A stretch of 5,250 nt of DNA from Micrococcales bacterium UBA2465 (GCA_002342255.1 DDPP01000052.1:15135-20384), one strand, 5' to 3'; counted from the stretch's first letter, positions 1 to 5,250 are shown. Made by a program: numbers and translations. The notes: generated by a model not told the origin, from the sequence alone.

Positions 1-1247
1 CTAGTTTGGTGTTGGGCATAGCAGCCATCGCCTACTTTATTGCCGTCTCGCAACGATCAAGTTTGGGTGTTGCCACGCTCCTTGCAACCGAGAGATTTCA
101 TACCAACGCCCAGCAGCTAGCTACGCTGGCAGTCTTCCAGCTAGTGGTATACGCAGCCATGCAAATTCCAGTTGGGGTTTTGCTTGATCGCTTTGGAGCT
201 AAAAAACTTTTGGCTACCGGTGCTCTTATTATGGCTATTGGCCAACTCATAGTTGCCTTCGCCCCTAGTTTAGGTTTTGCAGTCTTAGGCCGAATGCTGG
301 TGGGAATGGGGGACAGTTTCACTTTCATTTCCATGATTCGCATGGTTAACGGTTGGTACAGCGGCAAGAAGAGCACCAAGCTACAGCAATACATTTCGTC
401 GGGCGGCCAGCTTGGTCAATTCTTTTCAGCAGTTCCTTTTTGGTTCATGTTGGAAAACATCGGTTGGACAACAGGTTTTGCAATTATGTCAGCAGCTTCT
501 ATCGTTACCCTTGGCCTAATAATTGCCTTCACATCGGATGATGCTCATCCAGAAGAGGTCCAGGTTCAAGCAGAATCCTTGCGCCATGCTGTGTCACAGT
601 TGGTTGAAAACGTCCGAAACCCAGGTATCCGAATGGCCTTCTGGACCCACTTCGTCACGCAACCGACCACAACTTCTGTTGCATTACTTTGGGCTGTTCC
701 ATTTCTTGTAACTGCCGAAGGTCAAAGTCATGACTTTGCAGCTTTCACACTGACCTCGATGGTATTTTTTGGCTTCATAACTGGACCTTTGATTGGATCG
801 TGGTGTGCCAAAAGACCCCAGCAGCGGGCTGCAATGGTCTATTTTGTGGTAGCTGCGACGACGCTAACTTGGATTTTGATAGTCGTACAAACAGCACCAA
901 TTCCTGCTTATTTGCTTTATCTGGCATTCCTCGTGATTTCAATCGGGGGACCAGCATCGATGATTGCCTTCGATTTCTCCAAAGACATTGTCTCCAAATC
1001 AAGACTGGGCACAGCTAATGGTTTTGCAAATGTCGGCGGTTTCTTAGCCACCTTCATCATGATGTATTTGACCGGTTTGGTTATTGACCTAAACCACCTA
1101 GCCAACGGTGGCACTGAGCGATACACCGTGGAAAGCTTTCGTTGGGGCTTCAGTGTTCAATTATTAGTGGTTCTAGTCGGAATTATCTTCTTTGCAGTCG
1201 AACGTAGACGATTTCTTATTGAATCAACAGCACAAAGTGTGGAATAA
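1..1247 (+). CDS. MFS transporter, 5'-partial
   Basis: Inner-membrane transporter of the major facilitator superfamily; the substrate cannot be read from the sequence. The frame is open to the window edge (in-frame codons begin at base 3). The first visible residues (VLGIAAIAYFIAV) are already inside membrane helix 1, so the TTG at 6 is probably not the true start and a short N-terminus is missing. Numbering from that TTG, the QRSSLGVA segment follows helix 1. Motif A of the family (GVLLDRFGAKK, residues 57-67) lies between helices 2 and 3. Hydrophobic segments fit twelve helices, with a charged central loop near residues 176-208 separating the two halves. RLGTANGFANVGGF (residues 333-346) at helix 11 is typical of actinobacterial MFS proteins found beside sigA. 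The protein ends with a basic then polar cytoplasmic tail. It is co-oriented with the sigma gene but 179 bp away, so it is probably a separate unit. No convincing terminator follows it. Family certain, function unknown. Confidence 0.9.
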   Translation, partial: SLVLGIAAIAYFIAVSQRSSLGVATLLATERFHTNAQQLATLAVFQLVVYAAMQIPVGVLLDRFGAKKLLATGALIMAIGQLIVAFAPSLGFAVLGRMLVGMGDSFTFISMIRMVNGWYSGKKSTKLQQYISSGGQLGQFFSAVPFWFMLENIGWTTGFAIMSAASIVTLGLIIAFTSDDAHPEEVQVQAESLRHAVSQLVENVRNPGIRMAFWTHFVTQPTTTSVALLWAVPFLVTAEGQSHDFAAFTLTSMVFFGFITGPLIGSWCAKRPQQRAAMVYFVVAATTLTWILIVVQTAPIPAYLLYLAFLVISIGGPASMIAFDFSKDIVSKSRLGTANGFANVGGFLATFIMMYLTGLVIDLNHLANGGTERYTVESFRWGFSVQLLVVLVGIIFFAVERRRFLIESTAQSVE

Positions 1248-1297
1248 ACCGCCCCTCTGATTAGTTAATGTCTCAGATTATGCCTACTAGCCCTAAC

Positions 1298-1329
1298 CTG
1301 ACCGTGATTCTGAGCTGAGGTGGCATAAT
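1298..1329 (+). promoter_or_regulatory. Candidate extended -10 promoter of the sigma factor gene
   Basis: CATAAT at 1324-1329 matches the TATAAT consensus at five of six bases and is preceded by TG one base upstream (TGG, 1321-1323), giving an extended -10 element. The best -35-like hexamer is CTGACC at 1298-1303 (four of six matches), but the spacer of 20 bp is too long, so this promoter would lean on the extended -10. Transcription would start near 1336, giving a leader of about 90 nt before the ATG at 1427. The leader holds short possible stems: GGGT 1369-1372 with ACCC 1382-1385, and CCCA 1402-1405 with TGGG 1411-1414. TTGACG at 1329-1334 is an alternative -35, but no good -10 follows it. 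Confidence 0.4.
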
Positions 1330-1416
1330 TGACGGGAGGCCCAATATCTCCTAAACAGGATTTGACTTGGGTCTTCGTAATACCCGAAAAATCAGCACGG
1401 TCCCAGACAATGGGTC

Positions 1417-1422
1417 GGAAGG
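1417..1422 (+). promoter_or_regulatory. Ribosome binding site of the sigma factor gene
   Basis: GGAAGG lies 4 nt before the ATG at 1427. It supports that ATG over the in-frame TTG at 1367, which would add 20 residues that are not Lys/Ala-rich. The TTG does have an AGGA at 1357-1360 with 6-nt spacing, so the longer form is not excluded. Confidence 0.55.
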
Positions 1423-1426
1423 TCTA

Positions 1427-2974
1427 ATGCTCAAAAAAACAACTAAGTCGACTTCGGTGAAAGCTCCGAAGAGGACTGATGCTACCCCGACAAAGGCAAA
1501 GGCTTCCAAGGTTGCCACCAAAGTAGTTGCTAAGCCGGCTGCTAAAAAGGCTGAGGCCAAAACAGGCTCTAAGACTGCCAACAAGTCAGTTAGTAAAACA
1601 CCAGCGAAGCCTTTGGCTAAGAAAGCGGTTGCAGCTACCAAGCCGACAACAAAAAAGGCAATCGCCAAGCCGGTTACAAAAAAGGTTGTTGCAAAACCTG
1701 TTTCCAAAAAAGCTGTTTCTAAACCAGTTGCTAAGCCCACTACTAAATCGGCGGCTAAGCCTATTGCCAAGGGATCAAAGGTTGTCGCCAAGACATCCGT
1801 GAAGCCCGAGAAAAAGATTACGCCTACCAAAGGGAAGGTAGCAGATCTCCCTTTCGAAGACGACGATGAGGAAGATGACCTTGATCCAGAAAAGCTCGTA
1901 GCTGAAGCTGTAGTAGATGAAATTGATGCCGCAATAGAAGAAGTTGTAGTTGAACCGGAAGAAGAAGAGGAAGAGGAAATTGTCGTACCTGAAGGTGCGT
2001 TGATTATCTCTGATAAAGACGATGATGACATTCCAGTTCAAACCACAAGCATCACCGGTGCAACTGCAGACCCAGTAAAGGACTATCTAAAGCAAATCGG
2101 TAAAGTTGCTCTACTTAATGCTGAACTAGAAGTTGAACTTGCCAAACGAATCGAAGCCGGTTTATTTGCCGAGGAGAAATTAGCTACAGACAGAAAACTC
2201 AGCCGTGACATGCAAAGAGATTTGAAATGGGTGGTGAAGGATGGTCAGCGAGCCAAGAGTCACCTCTTGGAGGCTAACCTTCGATTGGTTGTGTCTTTAG
2301 CAAAACGCTACACAGGTAGAGGTATGCAGTTCCTAGATCTAATTCAAGAAGGAAATCTAGGTTTGATTCGTGCAGTAGAAAAATTCGATTACACCAAGGG
2401 ATATAAATTCTCGACTTATGCAACCTGGTGGATTCGTCAAGCTATCACCAGAGCTATGGCCGACCAAGCTCGCACCATTCGTATTCCGGTGCACATGGTT
2501 GAAGTGATTAACAAACTATCTCGAGTGCAAAGACAATTGCTTCAGGATTTGGGTCGCGAACCAACCCCAGAAGAGCTCGCCAGAGAATTGGACATGACTC
2601 CTGAAAAAGTGGTTGAAGTCCAAAAATACGGACGCGAACCCATTTCTCTGTCCACTCCGCTTGGCGAGGACGGTGACAGCGAGTTCGGCGATCTGATTGA
2701 AGATACCGAGGCAATCCAGCCGGCTGATGCTGTGGCATTCCGAATCATGCAGCGGGAGATTGAACGCCTTCTGGACACTCTAACTCCCAGGGAAGCTGCC
2801 GTTATCAGAAGCCGCTACGGTATTGGTGACGGTGTGATGAAAACTCTAGATCAGATAGGTGAGGAGCACGGTGTCACCCGTGAAAGAATTCGACAGATTG
2901 AAGCCAAGACTATGTCAAAGCTAAAACACCCCTCACGAGCCCAATGGCTTAGGGACTTCATCAAAGAGAATTAG
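1427..2974 (+). CDS. sigA: Principal (housekeeping) RNA polymerase sigma factor, SigA/RpoD/HrdB type
   Basis: Group 1 sigma-70 factor that directs core RNA polymerase to housekeeping promoters. From the ATG it is 515 residues. Residues 1-138 are Lys/Ala/Pro/Val-rich with 9-residue repeats. Residues about 144-202 are strongly acidic. Region 1.2 follows ([16 protein letters not shown], about 215-230). Region 2 includes [16 protein letters not shown] (280-295) and [20 protein letters not shown] (307-326). The -10-reading helix contains [15 protein letters not shown] (329-343). Region 3 begins around [14 protein letters not shown] (351-364). Region 4.2, the -35-reading helix-turn-helix, is [20 protein letters not shown] (473-492). 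The core is close to mycobacterial SigA as I recall it, and the basic-then-acidic N-terminal extension is normal in actinobacteria. The ATG is preferred for its GGAAGG and because the Lys-rich composition begins there. The stop lies 3 nt before the murT start, so murT and gatD are probably co-transcribed with it. The long opposite-strand Ser-rich reading frame over 1351-2031 is a shadow of the Lys/Glu codons. Confidence 0.96.
   Translation: MLKKTTKSTSVKAPKRTDATPTKAKASKVATKVVAKPAAKKAEAKTGSKTANKSVSKTPAKPLAKKAVAATKPTTKKAIAKPVTKKVVAKPVSKKAVSKPVAKPTTKSAAKPIAKGSKVVAKTSVKPEKKITPTKGKVADLPFEDDDEEDDLDPEKLVAEAVVDEIDAAIEEVVVEPEEEEEEEIVVPEGALIISDKDDDDIPVQTTSITGATADPVKDYLKQIGKVALLNAELEVELAKRIEAGLFAEEKLATDRKLSRDMQRDLKWVVKDGQRAKSHLLEANLRLVVSLAKRYTGRGMQFLDLIQEGNLGLIRAVEKFDYTKGYKFSTYATWWIRQAITRAMADQARTIRIPVHMVEVINKLSRVQRQLLQDLGREPTPEELARELDMTPEKVVEVQKYGREPISLSTPLGEDGDSEFGDLIEDTEAIQPADAVAFRIMQREIERLLDTLTPREAAVIRSRYGIGDGVMKTLDQIGEEHGVTRERIRQIEAKTMSKLKHPSRAQWLRDFIKEN
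1640..1720 (+). repeat. Three imperfect 27-bp tandem repeats inside the sigma gene
   Basis: Units 1640-1666, 1667-1693 and 1694-1720 encode [18 protein letters not shown] and KPVSKKAVS, a KPxxKKxxx nine-residue period. A fourth, offset copy (KPLAKKAVA) precedes them with two extra residues between, and degenerate KP units follow ([14 protein letters not shown]). Codons within units have diverged (AAG/AAA, CCG/CCT), so the repeat is old or held at protein level rather than freshly duplicated. Confidence 0.85.
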
Positions 2975-2977
2975 CTC

Positions 2978-4234
2978 TTGCGCTACTTCCCGGCAATACT
3001 TTTAGGCCGCCTGATTCGATTCGCGGTTAGGTTAGTCAGGCCAGGTGGCGGTTCTGCTTTACCCGGTTTAGTTGTTAGCAAATTAGCCCCAAATCTAGTA
3101 ACCAGAACCCTTCAGAGTTTCCCTAAGGGTTTAGTAATCGTCACCGGGACTGCAGGTAAATCGACAACTACCAAAATGGCGGTGGCAATAGCCAGAGCTC
3201 ATGGGCTCAAAGTTTTTACTAATCCAAGCACGGCCAACATCGAACAGGGTTTCTTCTCGACCATCGTGAAATCCGGCAACTTATTCGGCAGAGTAATTGC
3301 TGACATTGCAATTATTGAAATGGACGAAGGTCATGCGGCGACTCTGGTGACTAAAGTAAAGCCTAACATTTCCGTAATTCTCAATGTTTTCGAAGATCAA
3401 CTAGATAGATTCATAGATCCAGCTTTCGTAAGAGACAAGCTCGAACTGGTTGCTGCGGCAACCAAATCGAAGATCATCACCAACGCAGATGACCAAAACT
3501 GTCTGATGATAGTTTCGAGTAAATCTTCTTCAAATCTTGAATTTTTTGGAACAACGCCTTCTACTGGCAAACTTGCTTACGCTAAGACCTATGAACCTGA
3601 ACTCGAATCGCCTAATCCAGCATTCCAGGTAACTCAACTTCAGGAAATGGAAGTCAGTTTGAATACGCCAGTTGGCAAACTGCAATTTGAGTTACCAAGT
3701 CGAGGTTTACACTTCGCCATGGATGCGGCAGCTGCCGTCGCTGTTTCTCACGAAATCCTTGGAACTTCTTTCGATTCAGGTTTGACTATCAAAACCTTGA
3801 ATGAATTACCGCCAGTATTTTCACGAGGCGAAATTCGAGAAATAAACGGTGAACCGGTTGAGTTCATCCTCGTGCAAAACCCGATTAGCACCCAAGTTAA
3901 CCTAGACAACCTAAACGGATCACCAGAACAAATTCTTTTCGCAATTGGCCGGGATGTCCACGATCCATCTTGGCTGTGGACTGTTGACTATTCGAAGCTC
4001 AGTGGTGTGTCTATAGTTTCAGGGTTTAATTATGCCGATGCAGCCTTGGTCCTGTCCTACAACAATGTTCCTGTCTCAAGAGTTGAGCCCGATTATTTCA
4101 AAGCCATCTCCGATTTCTTAGCACTACCCACTCCTAAAGATGGAATAAAGACCGTCATCTACAGCGCTGACGCCATGCGCAGGCTTAGAAGACACCTTGG
4201 ATTTATAGATCCGGAGGATGTTGACCGTGGTTAA
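2978..4234 (+). CDS. murT: MurT-like Mur ligase (lipid II D-Glu modifying), lacking the zinc ribbon
   Basis: ATP-dependent cytoplasmic ligase of the Mur family with a C-terminal DUF1727/MurT_C domain. Characterised MurT activates the alpha-carboxyl of D-Glu in lipid II and, with GatD, converts it to D-isoglutamine. The 418-residue protein has the usual N-terminus with RPGGGSALPG (21-30). Its Walker A is GTAGKSTTT (57-65), where most MurT have GTNGKTTTT. It also has HGLKVFTNPS (75-84), the VFEDQLDRF segment (137-145), the ITNADD motif (167-172) and RGLHFAMDAAAA (242-253). In the C-terminal domain LVQNPISTQ (298-306) matches the usual LxKNP motif, and DPSWLW (329-334) carries Asp329, the likely counterpart of the Asp that completes the GatD triad. 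Unlike S. aureus or pneumococcal MurT, it has only one Cys (175), so the Cys4 zinc ribbon is absent. TTG at 2978 is the only usable start: an in-frame stop (the sigma TAG) lies two codons upstream and no ATG, GTG or TTG follows before the Walker A. The ribosome binding site is weak (AAAGAGAA, 2963-2970), consistent with coupling to sigma translation. Confidence 0.88.
   Translation: MRYFPAILLGRLIRFAVRLVRPGGGSALPGLVVSKLAPNLVTRTLQSFPKGLVIVTGTAGKSTTTKMAVAIARAHGLKVFTNPSTANIEQGFFSTIVKSGNLFGRVIADIAIIEMDEGHAATLVTKVKPNISVILNVFEDQLDRFIDPAFVRDKLELVAAATKSKIITNADDQNCLMIVSSKSSSNLEFFGTTPSTGKLAYAKTYEPELESPNPAFQVTQLQEMEVSLNTPVGKLQFELPSRGLHFAMDAAAAVAVSHEILGTSFDSGLTIKTLNELPPVFSRGEIREINGEPVEFILVQNPISTQVNLDNLNGSPEQILFAIGRDVHDPSWLWTVDYSKLSGVSIVSGFNYADAALVLSYNNVPVSRVEPDYFKAISDFLALPTPKDGIKTVIYSADAMRRLRRHLGFIDPEDVDRG
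4213..4217 (+). promoter_or_regulatory. Ribosome binding site that decides the gatD start
   Basis: GGAGG lies inside the end of murT and directly abuts the ATG at 4218, so that ATG cannot use it. The in-frame GTG at 4227 is 9 nt downstream, a normal distance. The TTG at 4221 would be only 3 nt away. The GTG is therefore the best start. Confidence 0.65.
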
Positions 4235-4814
4235 TAAGATTAAGTTAGCAACGGTTTACCCAGAGCACCTAAACCTCAACGGCGATCAAGCCAACATACT
4301 GGTTTTGCAAAGACGATTACAGTTACGTGGAGTCGAGTCTGAAGTAATCGCTGTAAACGATAACGATGACTTAACTAACTATGAATTCATTTTTCTTGGG
4401 CACGGTTCCCTCGCGGCCTGGTCACACATCGACGCTAAGCGACCAGATCTTATTCGCGATGTTTTAGAAGCTTGCGACAATGGTTCATTTATCTTTGCTG
4501 TTGCTAGTGGTTATGAGAGATTTTCGAAAGTTCGGGGTGTGTCGGCCGCGAAGCCAGCATCCCATAGGAGCGAGTTCGTGGATGTTAATGGAATAGTTGG
4601 TTACATAAACACCGATTCGGCGCTTGAACCATTTATTTTCGATGATCATGCATTGTTGACTTTGTTGCATGGACCATTGCTAGCCAAAAATCCAGAGCTT
4701 GCTGATGATCTAATTTCCAAATTCGGTTGGGCCGACACTACAATCAGAAATCAAAGGTTAGATGAGCAGGACAGGTTAGCAAAACTTAGCAGGCACACTG
4801 CTTTTGAACACTAG
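4227..4814 (+). CDS. gatD: GatD-like class I glutamine amidotransferase homologue lacking the catalytic Cys
   Basis: Partner of MurT by position (8-nt overlap) and by N-terminal and C-terminal motifs. Active GatD hydrolyses glutamine and passes ammonia to MurT. From the GTG it has 195 residues, against roughly 230-260 in familiar GatD. YPEHLNLNGDQANILVL (11-27) matches the YPDLLNLYGDRGN motif. GHGSLAAW (58-65) stands where GGGQDxxQ is expected. At the nucleophile elbow, AVASGYE (91-97) stands where AVCAGYQ is expected: Ala93 (GCT, 4503-4505) replaces Cys and Ser94 replaces Ala. GYINT (126-130) resembles the GFENH/GYENH motif but has lost the His, and about 40 residues that usually follow are missing. 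LHGPLLAKNPELADDLI (147-163) is intact, including the His148 of the usual catalytic pair. The only Cys (83) is upstream of the elbow. The frame is intact and the other motifs are kept, so this looks like a maintained pseudoenzyme rather than a decaying gene. The symbol records homology only; glutaminase activity is unlikely. Confidence 0.82.
   Translation: MVNKIKLATVYPEHLNLNGDQANILVLQRRLQLRGVESEVIAVNDNDDLTNYEFIFLGHGSLAAWSHIDAKRPDLIRDVLEACDNGSFIFAVASGYERFSKVRGVSAAKPASHRSEFVDVNGIVGYINTDSALEPFIFDDHALLTLLHGPLLAKNPELADDLISKFGWADTTIRNQRLDEQDRLAKLSRHTAFEH
4781..4805. terminator. Candidate weak bidirectional terminator inside the 3' end of gatD
   Basis: A hairpin with stem AGCAG (4788-4792) and CTGCT (4798-4802), loop GCACA, is followed on the + strand by TTT and preceded by AAAA (4781-4784). 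On the - strand the same stem is followed after three bases by GTTTT. The two convergent genes leave no intergenic space, so a terminator would have to sit in coding sequence. The stem has only five pairs, so efficiency is doubtful. Confidence 0.3.
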
Positions 4815-5032
4815 TTGATTTTGTCTGTTTCGTCCTGCCAAAGGATTGCAATTGGCTTTAGCTTTTCCTGATTAGCCATACCGTGGTGAGCACAAAAGAT
4901 TAGATCGCCAGAGGCTAGAACGGCTCGGATAAATGCTTGAGCGCCACAAACATCGCAGCGGTCAGAAGGAGTTAAGGCTTCGGTTGCTAATTCTTGGTCT
5001 TGTTCGTTCTCTGTATTTTCTGTCTGTTCCAT
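4811..5032 (-). CDS. Small DUF7455-type zinc-finger-like protein
   Basis: Small soluble actinobacterial protein of unknown function, usually encoded between the sigA region and parE. From the preferred ATG (5032-5030) it is 73 residues. A polar, Glu/Gln-rich N-terminal stretch (1-20) is followed by the conserved part. LTPSDRCDVCGAQAFIRAV places Cys26 and Cys29 in a C-x2-C pair, then FCAHHG gives Cys47, His49 and His50, and the C-terminus ends with DETDKI. The C-x2-C...C-x-H-H arrangement suggests one bound metal ion, which is inference. An in-frame ATG four codons upstream (5044-5042) overlaps the GGAGG and has no ribosome binding site of its own, so the downstream ATG is chosen. Its TAG stop shares the palindrome CTAG (4811-4814) with the gatD stop. 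Confidence 0.87.
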   Translation of the reverse strand: MEQTENTENEQDQELATEALTPSDRCDVCGAQAFIRAVLASGDLIFCAHHGMANQEKLKPIAILWQDETDKIN

Positions 5033-5037
5033 TTTTG

Positions 5038-5042
5038 CCTCC
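5038..5042 (-). promoter_or_regulatory. Ribosome binding site that decides the DUF7455 start
   Basis: On the minus strand GGAGG is followed by CAAAA (5 nt) and then ATG at 5032-5030, an ideal arrangement. The upstream ATG at 5044-5042 shares its G with this GGAGG and has no such sequence before it. Confidence 0.75.
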
Positions 5043-5071
5043 ATGTCTATAACAACACATTAGGTGCTTCA

Positions 5072-5101
5072 TTTATTCCAACTTTGCCCACATTTCGCTA
5101 A
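5072..5101 (-). promoter_or_regulatory. Candidate promoter of the DUF7455 gene
   Basis: On the minus strand AATAAA (5077-5072) matches four of six -10 bases and is preceded by TGG (5080-5078), an extended -10. TTAGCG (5101-5096) is a poor -35 at 18-bp spacing and overlaps the palindrome 5094-5108. The start site would be near 5065, giving a leader of about 33 nt. A second extended -10-like TGTTATAGA lies closer to the gene but would leave almost no leader. Confidence 0.3.
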
Positions 5102-5108
5102 CTGCGAA
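5094..5108. repeat. Perfect 15-bp palindrome in the divergent promoter region
   Basis: TTCGC-TAACT-GCGAA: two perfect 5-bp arms around a 5-bp centre. It overlaps the candidate -35 of the minus-strand gene and lies about 27 bp upstream of the candidate parE -35, so an operator is more likely than a terminator, although a T5 run (5112-5116) follows on the + strand. It does not fit the GAAC-N4-GTTC type LexA box. Confidence 0.5.
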
Positions 5109-5134
5109 TAGTTTTTATGGTCAGGGTGTCAGTT

Positions 5135-5164
5135 ATGACTTATCTGTTTGGCACTATTTAGGCT
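5135..5164 (+). promoter_or_regulatory. Candidate promoter giving a leaderless topoisomerase transcript
   Basis: ATGACT (5135-5140) matches four of six -35 bases. At 18-bp spacing TAGGCT (5159-5164) keeps the three strongest -10 positions (T1, A2, T6). Initiation 7 nt downstream would fall on the G of the GTG at 5171, giving a leaderless mRNA, which is common in actinobacteria. TATTTA (5155-5160) is an alternative -10 that would start transcription only about 3 nt before the GTG. No good ribosome binding site precedes the GTG. Confidence 0.35.
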
Positions 5165-5170
5165 TAGACC

Positions 5171-5250
5171 GTGCCAGAAAACGATTATTCCGCCAGACAC
5201 CTATCCGTTCTTGAAGGATTAGACGCTGTTCGTAAGCGCCCTGGTATGTA
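5171..5250 (+). CDS. parE: Type IIA DNA topoisomerase B subunit (ParE/GyrB family), 3'-partial
   Basis: ATPase subunit of topoisomerase IV, which decatenates chromosomes with ParC. Only 26 codons are present. They read VPENDYSARHLSVLEG, then LDAVRKRPGMY with the last codon cut. This is the N-terminal GHKL-ATPase strap of GyrB/ParE, where the YSA-x-[HI]-x-VLEGL-x-AVRKRPGMY motif is nearly invariant. The GTG at 5171 is the only possible start because an in-frame TAG lies at 5165-5167. Family membership is certain even from this fragment. ParE is preferred over GyrB because actinobacterial parE typically sits next to sigA and the DUF7455 gene, whereas gyrB sits near dnaA, dnaN and recF. Confidence 0.85.
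   Translation, partial: MPENDYSARHLSVLEGLDAVRKRPGM

Noticed and set aside
1256..1277. TCTGA/TCAGA inverted repeat after the MFS gene as a terminator
   Set aside because: The stem is only five AT-leaning pairs with a 12-nt loop and no T-run follows, so it is not a credible intrinsic terminator.
1351..2031. Long Ser-rich open frame of 226 residues on the minus strand, opposite the sigma gene
   Set aside because: It is the complement of Lys and Glu codons (AAG, GAA, GAG read backwards give Ser/Phe-rich protein), has no ribosome binding site or family motif, and the sense strand is an unmistakable sigma factor.
4218..4226. ATG at 4218 as the gatD start
   Set aside because: It abuts the GGAGG with zero spacing. 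The GTG at 4227 has 9-nt spacing and the family N-terminus begins after it.
4227..4814. gatD as a decaying pseudogene
   Set aside because: There are no frameshifts or internal stops, it has a good ribosome binding site, the other family motifs are intact and it overlaps murT. Selective loss of catalytic parts fits a pseudoenzyme better.
5033..5044. Upstream ATG at 5044-5042 as the DUF7455 start
   Set aside because: It overlaps the GGAGG that serves the ATG at 5032-5030 and has no ribosome binding site of its own.
5072..5095. DnaA-box-like sequence in the divergent region (TTATTCCAA)
   Set aside because: It differs from TTATNCACA at the conserved CACA part and no second box is nearby. There is no other sign of an origin.

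Overview
The window looks like core chromosome of an actinobacterium with a moderate to low G+C content (judged by eye, not counted). The gene order is housekeeping sigma factor, then MurT-type Mur ligase, then GatD-like protein, then a convergent small DUF7455-type zinc-finger protein, then a divergent type IIA topoisomerase B subunit. That order is typical of actinobacterial chromosomes. The sigma factor has the Lys/Ala/Pro-rich plus acidic N-terminal extension usual in actinobacteria, and its core is very close to mycobacterial SigA. The MurT style (no zinc ribbon, HGLKVFTNPS-type motifs) suggests Microbacteriaceae or a small freshwater/marine relative. This placement is from memory of family motifs, not from a search.

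Layout. 1-1247 (+): 3' portion of an MFS transporter, cut at the window edge. 1248-1426: a 179-bp gap holding a candidate extended -10 promoter and the leader of the sigma gene. 1427-2974 (+): principal sigma factor. 2978-4234 (+): MurT-like ligase, starting 3 nt after the sigma stop. 4227-4814 (+): GatD-like protein overlapping murT by 8 nt. 4811-5032 (-): DUF7455-type protein, tail-to-tail with gatD through a shared CTAG. 5033-5170: divergent intergenic region with two candidate promoters and a perfect 15-bp palindrome. 5171-5250 (+): first 26 codons of a topoisomerase IV B subunit (ParE-type), cut at the edge.

How it works together. The sigma gene, murT and gatD are packed as one transcription unit. 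In other Gram-positives MurT-GatD amidates the alpha-carboxyl of D-Glu in lipid II: GatD releases ammonia from glutamine and MurT activates the carboxylate. Here the GatD homologue is intact as a reading frame and well placed, but it lacks the nucleophilic Cys (Ala-Ser replaces Cys-Ala) and is shortened around the GFENH-type motif, although the His of the LHGP motif remains. MurT keeps its Walker A and the Asp of the xSWLW motif but lacks the Cys4 zinc ribbon. The pair therefore looks like a MurT with a glutaminase-dead GatD partner. One hypothesis is that it attaches an amine other than glutamine-derived ammonia to D-Glu, as type-B peptidoglycan would need. This is the most interesting signal in the window.
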